In this document: positions 40,801-53,018 of the stretch, piece by piece
How positions within the stretch are numbered: position 1 is the first letter of the stretch
Layout: each line of letters begins with the position of its first letter
Source of the DNA: Mesaphorura yosii
Lineage: Eukaryota > Arthropoda > Collembola > Poduromorpha > Tullbergiidae
Assembly: GCA_009869945.1 (NCBI GenBank)
Contig: WIXG01000094.1
Location: 166,885 to 230,884, forward strand
DNA: 64,000 nt
Direction of reading: 5' to 3'
The notes under the pieces: generated by a model
Database searches by the model: none
The model's input: the letters and a program-made list of their open reading frames with translations, nothing else
Told to the model about the DNA's origin: nothing
Made by a program: the position numbers and the translations under genes

Positions 40801-41029
40801 ACTTTCATACTAACCGCATCGATGAAGGACATTCAGGACAAGCAAGTCACATTGTCTGACATTGAGAACGTTCATTTTCCTTCCGATAAGTAACTAATGT
40901 TTTCTATACAGGTGGGTGAACGGTTGTGGACCACTCTCTGTGTTCACTCCTGATGAAATGCGAAAATTGATTCGTGCCTTATTCCAAAACACTGATCGCC
41001 GCGCCGCATTCCTGGCGTCAATTAAATAA
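37821..41029 (+). CDS. ZW10: Kinetochore/Golgi-tethering protein ZW10
   Basis: Eleven exons: 37821-37857, 37948-38150, 38225-38371, 38442-38999, 39071-39239, 39327-39571, 39807-40029, 40103-40297, 40367-40602, 40714-40853 and 40912-41029; about 756 residues, close to 779 in human. Recognised segments are the N-terminal coiled coil ([16 protein letters not shown]), the middle helical region ([20 protein letters not shown]), [12 protein letters not shown], and the C-terminal block [20 protein letters not shown] followed by [10 protein letters not shown]10 acts in the RZZ complex, which recruits dynein and checkpoint proteins to kinetochores, and in the NRZ (Dsl1-like) tether for Golgi-ER traffic. 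The junctions of exons 6-7 and 10-11 are uncertain; the last uses a weak GTCTGA donor in preference to a 22-bp intron. Confidence 0.94.
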
Positions 41030-42077
41030 TGGAAATCAATGCACAAAGCACTAGTACAGGCTTTGTAGCGAAAACTTGTATTTATTATCGAGTTAATTTC
41101 ATTATTATGAGCAAGTTCAAGTAATTATGAGTGTTCATATTTGTTGCCTGAATAAAGTTTGGAGTTTCTAACAAGCCGCACAGTTACTAACTGATAATTA
41201 TCCACTCTGCTCCTTTAATGATTAGTTGCTCTCGCAAGCTGCTAATTTCTCACACATTTTACGATTACATGTGTTGACGCGGGACGGGAACTCGTTAGTT
41301 AGATTGTTTTAGAAATGCATTCATCGTAATTTCGTAATTAAAATACTCTAATGACTGAAGTCAATCCATTATTGTTCAACAGTAAACAGGACCAAGCACT
41401 CTAAAGATCCTTGATTCACAGTCTAAGATCTTCGTGCGTTTCGGCACTTCACTAGATCAATACTCTGAAACAGGCTGTTCGCGCAGAGTTACCCTAAAGT
41501 CTTCAGCTCGTTATTGTTCACGTTTTAAAAATCCTACGTTAAGACAGGAATTAACAGAAGTGGCGTTAGAAACTAAAACTTAAGATAATGAACTCAAGAA
41601 TACGAAAACATATATAAAAGAATTTATAAAAGAATTCTAGTGTACCATGCATAAAAATACGTCAGATCTAAATCATAAATATTACAAAACCATTGTTGCG
41701 AATTCAAACAAAAATATCACATGGAGGAGCTTTACACCTCGCTGACTGCAAACTAAATTGCTACACTAATTCTGAAACCATTTTGCCTGCACTAGTCAGG
41801 TCTTGAATGGCGTATTCACAATGCGCTATAATTTCTTTTACGTTTAGCTCCGTCTCTATTCTATTCTAAAATATAAGTCTTTGCTTCTTGAAGTAAGATT
41901 CTAATAAATATCTTCTGTATCGGGAGACGAGACTCATAAATCTTCATCATGTTTAAATGATCTAACAATTCACAGCTCGTGACCTTAATCCTAATGCTTA
42001 ATCCAAGTAAGTATAATTTTTTATCAGTTTCGCATGCGCCTTAACTTAATTAAACTAAGCCATACGTGTAATAAACA
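41030..42077. other. Convergent 3' region of ZW10 and GALNT2
   Basis: ZW10 ends near the AATAAA at 41151-41156. The rest is AT-rich sequence that may include the GALNT2 3' UTR. No gene was seen. Confidence 0.5.
41151..41156 (+). terminator. AATAAA polyadenylation signal, ZW10
   Basis: AATAAA 122 nt after the ZW10 stop codon. Confidence 0.65.
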
Positions 42078-45000
42078 TTAATTGAATACAAATTTCTGCA
42101 AATAGTCATCTGGGTCACAAATAGCAGTTACTAAGTCCAAATTGTGCGGAGATGCGGAAATGCACAGGCCTATTTTATCTCGACTTTCAATCAAGGATGA
42201 TTGTCCCAGCTTCCATTTACTGGCGTCTTCACACTGTTGTAACAGAATATGAGCACCAATATGTAACGCGTTTGGCATCGATAGACATTGGTCGTCGTGC
42301 TGTACCAACCCATCTTGCATCAAGTACCATTCCTGAAAGGACAGGAGAATGTCAATTTGAATTTGAGGTTTCAGAAGCACGCGTCTTTCGCATGCCCACT
42401 TAGACTTGAACTTGTGCATCAACCGTCTGAGTAAATATTGAGTTGACATTCTCAGAATCCAATTTGGCAGAGAAACTTGAACCAAATTCCAATTCACGAT
42501 TTTTAAGAGTGGAGTCTGTCAGTGATACAGTAACCTCGTTATCTTCGTATTCGTACCTGATTTCCACCTGTTCCATGGCATGTAAACATCTGAGCAACAT
42601 GGTAATCATTTCTCCCCATCGTGTCAATACACCGACTCCCTTGCTGAAGTGCCCCTCGTTTTAATACGATTTCTTTGCTGGGAATCTTCAAGTCGGGGTA
42701 TACATTCTTGAGATACCACTTGAATGGTTTGCAATTTAACTCTCTGCGAATTTTGAGTCGATCTTCAATGCTGCAAAGGAAAGCGCAAACACGACGTGCG
42801 TAAATAAACAAATTACATGGTCTCAATTCAAAATGTGTTGCGACGCAATAACGATGAAATGCGAAATGGCACGTACTCTCCGTAGGGAACTGATCGTGCA
42901 AGAGGCACTTTGTCGTAGTAGAAATTCTTGTATTCGTCCATCCAAACTTCCGCTGTCAAAAATCAGTTTCGAATTATTTCAATCTCATGCTTATATGTGA
43001 TTATGAAACGGTACGACTTGGGTAATTTCTTACCTGCTCGCCGCGTATTCTTTGCTGCAATGAGTAACAGAAATGGAAGAAGTAAAAAATAGTCACTTTC
43101 AATGACTTGTGTAGCTTCATCAAGACTGATCAATGATCACGATCACTTACCGAAGACAGCTCCGGAGCCACCTGGAAATGAGTACGGATGCTGTTTGCGA
43201 AATACGTGACCCACTCGAGAGCAAGGTGCAATCTCTAATGTGCCTCCGCACTGCCACACTCGAAAACTAATTTCCAAATTTTCTCCACCTGTGACCAAGT
43301 GAGCATGTTAATGAGTTACATTCTAGGACAGTGCCTTACAGTCTGGTCCAGTTTGCTTTATTTACCCCAGATGTCCATTTGAGTATCATATTTCCCCAGC
43401 TGATTAAAATAGTGCCGCTCGATTACAAAAAGGCCACCAGCAATCATTGGCGTCCTATGATGAAAGTGAAGTTAAATTCCTGAAATATTTCTCAAGATGT
43501 CATGGCTGTCCGTGCATTCCTTACTTTATGACACGAGTCGGGTCTTTGGCAAACTTTTCTCTTTCGGATCTGCTTAAGTATTCCCACTTGAAGACGAGAT
43601 TCCAATCAAATCCTCCCCGAAGCTCAGATGACGCGGCCACATATCGAAAATCATCCATGTTGATGACATCGATCACGGGGCTTATCACGTTTGTGCGGTT
43701 CTGGGTACAAGAAAATGGAAAGATAAGAATTATCTCCATAATCTGGGAGTAGTGTCAGCTTTTTTTATACGATGAACACTTTTATCCACTCAGAACGAGG
43801 CAACATGAGATTATGGAAATTGAAATTGTGTAAGTGTTACAGATTAATTTTAGCCTTTTGAGGTCAAGTTTAACATTCTAATCGTAGTAATTATGCATGT
43901 GCTCTGCTATGAACATAAATCATAAGGTATTCACTCGCTGTGGCCACTTCGCATGAATTAATGGCACGCAAAGGCAATAAAAACAACAATGATCGAGATT
44001 CTGGTGTCAAGTCTTGCGTGCGAAATATTCATCTAATTGACGCCGACAACTGGCAAATCGTCCATAAACATTATCGCCAAAGCGTGCAGAAAGGCATTCA
44101 AGCGGTTAATTAATGAAACAGAATTGTATGCAAAATGTGACAGGTGCTTGATCGAGAGTTTTGCTTTAACACTGAACGCGAACTTACTTCGTTGATAAGC
44201 TGAAGCAGGGGCTCGAGCCATCCGGTGTTGCACTCACAGTGAGAGTCTAGGAACGTCAAGACTGGGGCAGTTGCTGCGTCGGCACCCTTGACTCGAGATC
44301 GCATTAAGCCTAAAATTACGCCAAAAAGACCACATATTTAATTGTCGTTCTGACTTCATCCATTCATTTCCGTAAACCTTCAATTGTAACGTTTTGCAAT
44401 AGTATTGTATATGCACGTATATGTTTACCGTCTGTCCTCTGCTCCGTCGCTCTTCTCATCAATCACTGCTCATGCCTTTCGTCATTAAAATCCAGAACAA
44501 TGAACTTGTAGCGCATGAGTTAACGCCATTTGTACCTCATAGCAATCGGTTTGTTGACACAAAGTTTGACAGGATTAAAATCTCAAATTTAGAGTCAGAA
44601 AGAAACTTTGGGCGTACAAATATTTTGTAATGTGTTGATAGCTATGTTGTACTATATTGGAATGAAGCACAAGAATAATAGAACTATAATCCACGCTTGA
44701 AGAATTTGGCAAAGTAAGTCAGACAACAAATGCGCTCTCTTCTGCAAAAGGTCCTTCGTTCTGTTCGCATCATTAATGTAACAATCGAAGTATTTAGTGC
44801 TTCAAGTTTGTACGGGCTATAATTAGCTTTTGTCAATGATGCGAGTTTCATTCAAAGAAAGAACCGGATACCAGATAAATCGAGAACAATGAACTACAAA
44901 TTCTAATCTCTAATGAGCAAAGCAAGGACATGCGCAACTCATTTAAAAAACGTATCCTGCAGTACTGTCACTGTCGCCAAAATTGCAAATGTGATTTATG

Positions 45001-48000
45001 CTGCAGCTGCGCAGTGTCGCAATTCGCAAATTAAGTTTAATGAGTCTCACCTTCGCGTTTCTCGTTTCTTAGCACCTTGACTTTGTGAATCTTGGCCAAT
45101 TTGCTGCCATCCTCCGCTGTAATAAAAGTCAACCGTAAATTTTTCTCATAAACTTACGCGTCTACATTTCGAAGTTGATTTGAAAATCATAACTCTACTC
45201 TAGAAAGAATCTTTGCAAGAAGTGCTTTGCGAATGAGGATTAGCCTAATTATACCACTTTAAAACTACGAGTAATAAAGATGATTTAAAACTCACGATTT
45301 GGGGACGCGTCATCAACGAGGATAATTTCATGAATTAAATGCGGTGGACTACGGTTGAGTACACTGTTTGAAAACAACAAACAGTTAATTAGAACGGTTG
45401 ACAAATAAGTAAATAAACATTCAGTGTATGAATTCTGAGCAAGCAGCACACAAAGCAGAGAGTACAGGTGAGTGATACTTAAGGATATTTAAAATATCTT
45501 TGCGCAAGAAATTAAATGATAGCACTAATTTTTATTTCTCTATCCACGAAACTCATAACAAACTTGCCTAAGACTCTAGTTCTAATTTCTGAAAATCTTC
45601 AGGACTGACCTTGCGATTGTGCGCAACAGCGTAGAACGGGCTTCATTGTGGAAGGTAATTACAACCGACGTAGGTTGTAATTGTGACGTGTCGTACTCCT
45701 TCGCTCGACACCTGCGAACATATGAGCCAGAATGTCAAAATTAGTTTACAGAGCGAGTCAGTTAATAGAAATGTAAGTTCTCATTATTTATCTTATTTGC
45801 GTTTCATGTACGATTTAAGAATCGGCATTCGTCTGACAACGTACAAAGGATCATCGATCGATCACGAAATGACTTTCATTTTCCTGCTCGCTTTATAAGT
45901 AGAAGCATGCATCTTATCCCTTGATTGTTAATCAAGTACGTGGCCAGTCAGGACCAAGAAAGCAGCAGCAGAGATCGCTACCTTTATTAATTGAAGATCT
46001 GACTTGATCTGACACATTAATATTCCATAGGGAAATCCAAGTCGATAAAGTTTTTTAATTAAATTCGCGGCATTGCCATTGCCTTCCTTGTCGTGACATT
46101 TTTAATTACATTCGAGAGTAAAAGTTCAATCCACGCACTGAAAACATGAAATAAGGAATTACAAACTTACGCTTGGTTCCTGGTGTCTGGAATGGGTCGA
46201 TCGATTGGAAGCTTATCAGACGCTAACTGGTTGAACTTTGTTTTGGCATATGCATCTTGGCCTTTTCGAATGTAGTCTTCATTCAGGTATGACTCTTGAT
46301 CAAAATTCGCGAACGGATCATCAACGAAAAGATTATTATCATTATTATCACGTGTAATACTATTGAAAGTTTCACTGAAGATTCCGCTGCTCGGTAAATG
46401 CTGCTGGGTATTCTTCGCTGCTCCGTTGGACAACCCGCGATGATTGGTTCCATATTCGTCACCATTGTAGTGGTTGTAATTGTTATTTGTACTGCTGCTC
46501 ATGAGTCTGCCGACGCCACTGCTACTCAGGATTTTGTTCCGTCTTATCGTGGTGAGAATGGAAGATGACCTTTCATTGTTATTGGGACCGCTACTTAAGC
46601 TACTGCTACTACTGCTATTGTTGTTGTGCGTGGAGTACAGGCCACCGCCACCGCTGGTTTGAAAGTGACCTTCTGTGTTGTCGGTGCCGCTTCTTTCTCC
46701 TGCAACAATTGAAATTGTTTAGAAAAGTGAGATAGATCGTGGAGTCTCGCACTCAAACGACATGGCCCCTTGCCGAGTTCGGTACTTCTTCAAATCCTTT
46801 CATTATGAAAATGGCCTTAGTTGGATTGGGCTTTGGGCATACAGCATCATTCAGTTGTGTTCGTTCAACTACGAAAACATGACCTGATACTGAAGTGTCA
46901 GCTTTAACCCCGTTACTGTTGAGCCAGAGTTTGGCACTTTTTTTGTAATATATTATGGCACACTGCGTTGCAGGTTTTGCAACAAAAATTCAAACAGTCT
47001 GTGCGAAAACAATTTGATTAAAGTAAATAAACTGGTAATTGGAATACAATTTGGAGGCTGTAAAGAAAAAACTATGTTAAGATCCTCATGGGATTTAAGG
47101 TTAGCATCAGTTACAGATTTCATAACTACTTTAGTCAGCAGTGCTTGTAATTCAGCCCGACCATCGCTATCTCATCAGAGGACACAAGTGGTAATTTCTT
47201 TCATTTAACGTGTCTCACTAGTGACTCGTGCACACGCACATTTTAAAGTGCCGACACGGCACGAATCAAGTTGACATCTTTAGCGAGGCCTTATGGTGTG
47301 AATGAAATATGCAAGACCGGATTTTGAATTCGCAAATGGTTGTTTATTTGACTTTTCACAACACCGGCAGTCTACACCAGACTTGTTTACTGCATCTATT
47401 AAGCCTAGGCAGTTAATTCAATTGACTTTGGCCAGCTACCAGATTTTATTGAGTACTGCCTTCTACTGTTGCTATAAATTTATCACAATTTCTGTTTGTC
47501 CTATTTCGATCCACCACAATTAATTCAAAACTAGATTAACTGTTCAGTGGATCACAACTGTCACCGTAATCATTTTGTGATTGCACAAAATGATTACGGT
47601 GACCGTGCGTTTTCTTTTCAAATTGTGCACAACAAGAATCACAACGGCGGACAGCAGGAATTAGGTTGCCCGTCAGTTATAAAAAGCATTGGCATCAAAA
47701 GATTTATGCTTTGCGTACCTCTTCGGTGAAGCCTGTAGTCGGTACTCCAACTCTGCTGTTGGCCATTGTTGTGAGAAGCGTCCGGCAAAGGAAATCCAGT
47801 GTCTGAGCTTGTTAATGCGTCGGCTACCACAGCAATCTGTAACAATAAAAGCAATGACCTTAAATTAATGTCATGCATTGCATGTAATGAATGCAACGGG
47901 CAGTGAACAGTATGGCGGATGTGAAATTTAAATGTGAAGAATGGCGGCGGTGTTACTACGACGGGTGAGTTGACGGCATGTAATCAATTTCGCATTAGTT

Positions 48001-51000
48001 TTTAATCAAACTATAACAATACACCATTATTCAGACAAGAACGGATGTCCTTGCCCGCTTTGTTCTGGGAAACATTGCTGCTAATACGCAAACAGGATTC
48101 GCAGTGTTTTATTCGCGAACAACATTGATTACTGCACTTGTTTTACGGTTTGTGCTCTAGTTGTACAAACAGCAGAGCGGATCAACGGTGTGATTTTTGA
48201 CTGTAAATACATTATTTCTGTAATTTCAAACGGCGGTTGTCGCTGGAGTTCATTTTTTCTTAGCAAATGAATTTTGACACACCAAAATAAAAGTCGAAAT
48301 AGACTGCAACACTTTGTTGATGATTAATTACCAAATTCATTCATCCAATTCTCTTGAGAGAGAAGAAATGCGTCTGGAATACTTGCATTGCAAATGCACA
48401 GGGACAGATGCAAGCAAACCTGTCAACAAACCGGCATAGGTTGACAAATCATCCATTAAGTACGCGAAGTAATCGGTTCAACTCCGCGATTGCACTGCAT
48501 GAACCTCAAGCGAAAATGAGTCGTAAGTCTTTTTTGCGATGAATTATTAAGAACTGGTTGATCCAGAATTTGCGAATTGGAAAACACGAAACAAAGAAAA
48601 CGGCAATTTCGTCATCATCTTGTTTGTCTCACCCGTAACTTTGACCTTACGCAAACCTTTACTTTACTGATCCCCAGACTTGACTCAGAATGGTGGGTTT
48701 CATAGTTTACAACGTTATTGATGCTGCTGCTGCTTGTAAGGAAGTCCATCCCAAGTTATAATTCACATATCGAGTCAAAGTAGTCTAAGTAATAACGGGT
48801 TCAGAGAACGAGAGAATGGTTGCAGTTACCAGTTGCGTGTAAAAAAAAAATGAAAATGCAGGCAGTCAAATGTCAATTGGCAAACGGGCAAGGTAGAACT
48901 ACAACGAAGCTTAATGCTATTAAATTGCAAGCATGTCAAACTGCAGTCTGCAGCTTGAAAAGGACACTGACATTGAAGCTCCTTTGTATTCTTTCTCATT
49001 ATTATCACCATTATAAAGACTGATTTCATAAACTGATAAGCCGAGCTTTGTAATAATATAACTTTACTTTGCGTGAGGAATTTTTCTTCATCCTCACTCA
49101 TTTGAACCTGGTTGTCACTTCATTCCTTTTAATAGCAACGATAATGTATGTCTTATGTGAAATCAGAACTCTTTGTTCCATTTAATAAGAAACGACGTTA
49201 AATTTGCAGATACATTTTGAACTCTTGTCCAGCTCTTGACTGGATTCAAGAATATGCCACTTAGTACTACCACCCAGCACAAGCTGAAGCTGCAGAATTC
49301 CCGAAGTCCATGAAGATATGCCAGAGGATGAAGAACTGTGTCATAGTGTTAGGACGGTTCGCCACGTCTTGTGTCTTCCGAACGAAATGGACGATAAACG
49401 CCGCGTCCGTCAATCTCATAATTGAATTCATTGACTGTGAAAGGCTTCACCTAGTAAGAGATTCCTCCTGCATCAGACAAGAGATGCAGTACAATACACA
49501 ATAATCCAAGAAAGAATGAGCTATTAAATCTCCACGATGCCGTTCCAAGCTACTTGACTCGAAGAATAAGATGCATTCAGTGCAAAAAATGAAACTCATC
49601 AATGTTCAAGCATGCGTGAGATCTGTGATTCTAATTCTGACGTTCTGAGGTGGACAAAAAGAAAGCTCTATTCAGCATTCAGCAAATACGGCGAATCTAT
49701 GACGCTGAGACATTCAGATGAAGTCAACTGATTACACGAGTCAAAAAAGCCCACCACACCGGCAACCAAGTAAATGAGATATTGCAAAGTAGTTCAAAAT
49801 CAGGGTGAGCTTAAACCTAAGCAGTCAGAATTATGAGACGAATTCTTTATGTTGCTTTTGCTAAAATAAATAAATATTTAAAGCAGGAGAAACTTCTGTG
49901 CGTGCATGCACTGAACTCTGGGTCTGGGTTCCTCGGTCGCATGCTGTATAATTTCGTGCAATTTGTGAGTCCCATCTGCATTAGCAGCGAAATGAGGACC
50001 GCAAAAAACACAAAACTCCGTCGTAATGACCATGTGTGTCGTACTTTGTATATTTTGACTTGTCATGTCAAAATGCGTACACATAGCAAGATGACTGTTC
50101 GCCACGTGAAAATGTCAGAGATTCTAGTTAAACGTTAAAAATAGCAGAACGATCAAAGAATCTACATTACAAATGTGTGCTGGCGCTGGCTGCCAGGCAG
50201 AATGTACAAATTCTTCATCGTCGTTTGCATTCTTTGTGTGAGATGAGATCTCGATCGTTGATTTGTTCACATGTCCAATTTCGTCTTCGTTTCGGTATTG
50301 AAGTCACCAAAAAACTTTTCCAAAGTCCAACGAACAGCAACAACAAGCTTGACCATTTTTTTTAGAGATTTTCGCTTGAATATCAAACCACCAATCTTCG
50401 AATGAAGAATAAGTTCTTGTGATAATGAACTGCCAACTGCCATTATGTGCTCTTCATCTTACCGTCACATACGGCACGAATTGGACGAGTACAAAAGCGG
50501 TAGTCGCAAGCGAGTAGAGGCAGTAGGCAGGTAGGCATAATAGCACCTTTAGCGTAAATAGGCTGTCATATTTATAAACTCATTTTGCACGCGTTACGGG
50601 ATTCTCACGTTATTATTGTTAAGCTCTTAGAGAAAAGAGGTTCTTGCATTATTATCAGGCAGAAGTTTTCTTTATGGTTAAGAAAACTTGTTTTACTTCC
50701 TCAATGCAATATTAACAATGTGATGCAACGCACAGCAAAAACAGAACAGTCGCGCTCGCATTGAATGTTGATTACGAATTTTGTATTTCAGAAGTTGAGC
50801 CATCATCAATAAATTCAGCATCGAGCATTTCCTATTAGCAAATTCACATACTTGCGTTGATTCTCTGCCAATTACATGCGAATGTTTCGTATCATTGAAT
50901 TAATTTCCGATAACGCAGCACCAAATAGAAAACGGGAATGCAATAACACTGATTATGTAGTAACGTTCCATCGCCTTCCAAGATTGTCATTAATTACATC

Positions 51001-53018
51001 TGAGGTTTGTGTTAAGACAAGACGAAACCCAAGGGAAGGAGAAAGTTAGTAGGCTCGTGCAAATAGCAATCCATTTTTGACACCACAATCACCAAACTTT
51101 TGTAGAATTTGATGAGCCAGTCCAGCGACAATGCGCAATTACGTAAGTCGCACGGGCTTGTTCTGTCGCATAAATGAAACCAGAGACAAGAAAGTGAATG
51201 GAACGGAACGAATTGTTCAGCTTAGGCTTAAACCCGTGCAGTTGATGAAATTATCCACAGTTCAAAGCATGAAATCGGAATATGTGATTATGGTTTTACC
51301 TTTTTGCAAATCCTAATTGAGCATTGGGTTAATTGCGCACCGGCACGGTACAGAATTCGGCATGGCACACACAATTTATTAGCATTTACTGCTGAGAATA
51401 TCATTCCACGTTAGATTTCTGCGCAAAAACGTCAAACCTTATTAAAGCAGAGATCGTAACATTCCTCGTTACTGAGCTAGGGGCAGTCCAACAATAAATC
51501 AGCGTTAATGATTACAATCGCACATTGGGCGAGCATAATTAAGCCCCTACTTTATCATTTGCATAGTCGCAACTGAACTGAAATGATTCATCAACGAGTC
51601 GGGCGTGTGACATTTTGGGGCTCGAGATGACCATCAGACACGGAAAGGGAAACGAGCTGATTCGAATCTAAAATCATCGTCGCGTATCGCTTCAGTGCAT
51701 AACATGAACTTTAATGAATGGGAGGAATGCAGCACTGCATAGCAACTCGGTCGTCGGTTGGAAGCGTCATGATCATAATCATGACTTAGATGGGACAACG
51801 AATTCATACATGCTCAGGCAAAGGCAAAATTACCTACCACAAGATGACAAAGGTGGAACAATCACAAATTACAGCTTTTGACTTTGCCCAATACAAATAT
51901 TTATGAGCACGGACTGGCTGAGCGTCGAAAAACAATGACAGTACCTTGCCTGCGTAATGACGACTAACGGACACGGCATGTTTCAGCTGTCACTTGTTAC
52001 GCACTGGTGATCTCGTTTCCTAGTCTGCTGTCCAGTTTAATTTTCAGCAGCGTTAGTTAAATTTTTGCAGAGTGGGGACGGAAACTTTCTACTCCCACGC
52101 TGCACCCAACGACCCAACTAAAAATATTCAAATTGCGTCAAGGCACCTCGGTTTGGGAACACGCCTGCACAAGTTTCACCTGAACTTGATCCGGGCGCCG
52201 GCCGGAAAACTTTCTAAACGAGACAAGAGTGAATGAAACACTATATTTTAATTAAATCCATGATCGGCTTGGTGAGTTTGGTCCCTGATTCGATTTGCTG
52301 TTGAAATTGAACGCGCGACTTACGCCCCTCAGCGTACCGGCAAAAGTCTGTTTTTGGAAGTATCGTAACTCGATAGCGAAGCGGTTTAAACGAAGATTAC
52401 TTGACAAACTTGCTAATTACACTAACATGTAGACGTTCTCTGGAGAGTCGAGAGTCAAACTACCGCTACCTTTTTATAATTATCGAAATATGTGCGCTGA
52501 AACCGAAGATCTTGAACTTCCATATCGCCTCTTTGTTTCCAGTGTGGGAGATAAAGGAGTTAGTATTGAAGTTAATTAATATGTCGACTAAGTCAGTTCG
52601 CATTTCCTGGAAATCCTGCTGTGGGGAATGTGGGGAGAGAAATAAAAGATTTGGGATTAAGGCTGAAAATTCTATTTTTGATTGTCATTGCAAGAGACAG
52701 AAATGGCGAATAAAATCGCATGCGGTGCTAATTATTCTCGTGACCATGACCGTACGACACGTTGACATTGCCAACTTTGCCTCGGGTATCAGATTTCAAG
52801 ATATAACGCATAAAATGCAGCCAAAAAGCGAGTACTAATGGATTAATGTCAAATATAATGAAACCTAATTTTCAACAGAGTGAAGTAGAAAATCTTACCT
52901 TTGACTTTTTGCCGCTTGAGGTTAGGAAGGTAACTGTCGGACTAGTGAAATAAATAATTCCGAAAAACCAGACGCCAGCAACCAGTAAAAGTATTCGTGT
53001 GTTCCGCTTCAGAAACAT
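42078..53018 (-). CDS. GALNT2: Polypeptide N-acetylgalactosaminyltransferase 2 (pgant/GALNT2 orthologue)
   Basis: Fourteen exons on the minus strand: 53018-52899, 47836-47719, 46699-46171, 45711-45610, 45363-45296, 45116-45051, 44309-44188, 43700-43525, 43454-43366, 43288-43151, 43054-43034, 42952-42877, 42770-42557 and 42332-42078; about 697 residues. Exon 1 encodes a type II Golgi anchor ([20 protein letters not shown]). The GALNT2-type entry [19 protein letters not shown] is followed by the catalytic domain: [27 protein letters not shown], the DxH metal site in [34 protein letters not shown], and [20 protein letters not shown] ricin-B-type lectin domain follows ([24 protein letters not shown]). 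It starts mucin-type O-glycosylation of Ser/Thr in the Golgi. The stem region is expanded to over 150 residues of Ser/Asn/Gly-rich sequence compared with other GALNT2 proteins. One exon is only 21 nt. Confidence 0.96.
47560..47603. repeat. Perfect 20-bp inverted repeat with 4-nt loop
   Basis: The left arm (47560-47579, GTCACCGTAATCATTTTGTG) is the exact reverse complement of the right arm (47584-47603), separated by ATTG. It lies inside GALNT2 intron 2, about 115 nt past the donor of the second exon, so the pre-mRNA should fold into a stable hairpin. No other copy was noticed in the window. Confidence 0.9.
47837..52898 (-). other. Intron 1 of GALNT2, 5.1 kb
   Basis: This intron has a GTAAGA donor and a TTACAG acceptor. 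Open frames inside it, such as 52401-52838 and 49833-50138, show no domain or splice continuity. Nothing else was recognised apart from AT-rich sequence; enhancers are possible but not visible. Confidence 0.6.

Noticed and set aside
52401-52838. 145-codon ORF inside GALNT2 intron 1
   Set aside because: No recognisable domain, no splice support, and the intron has a well-supported host gene.
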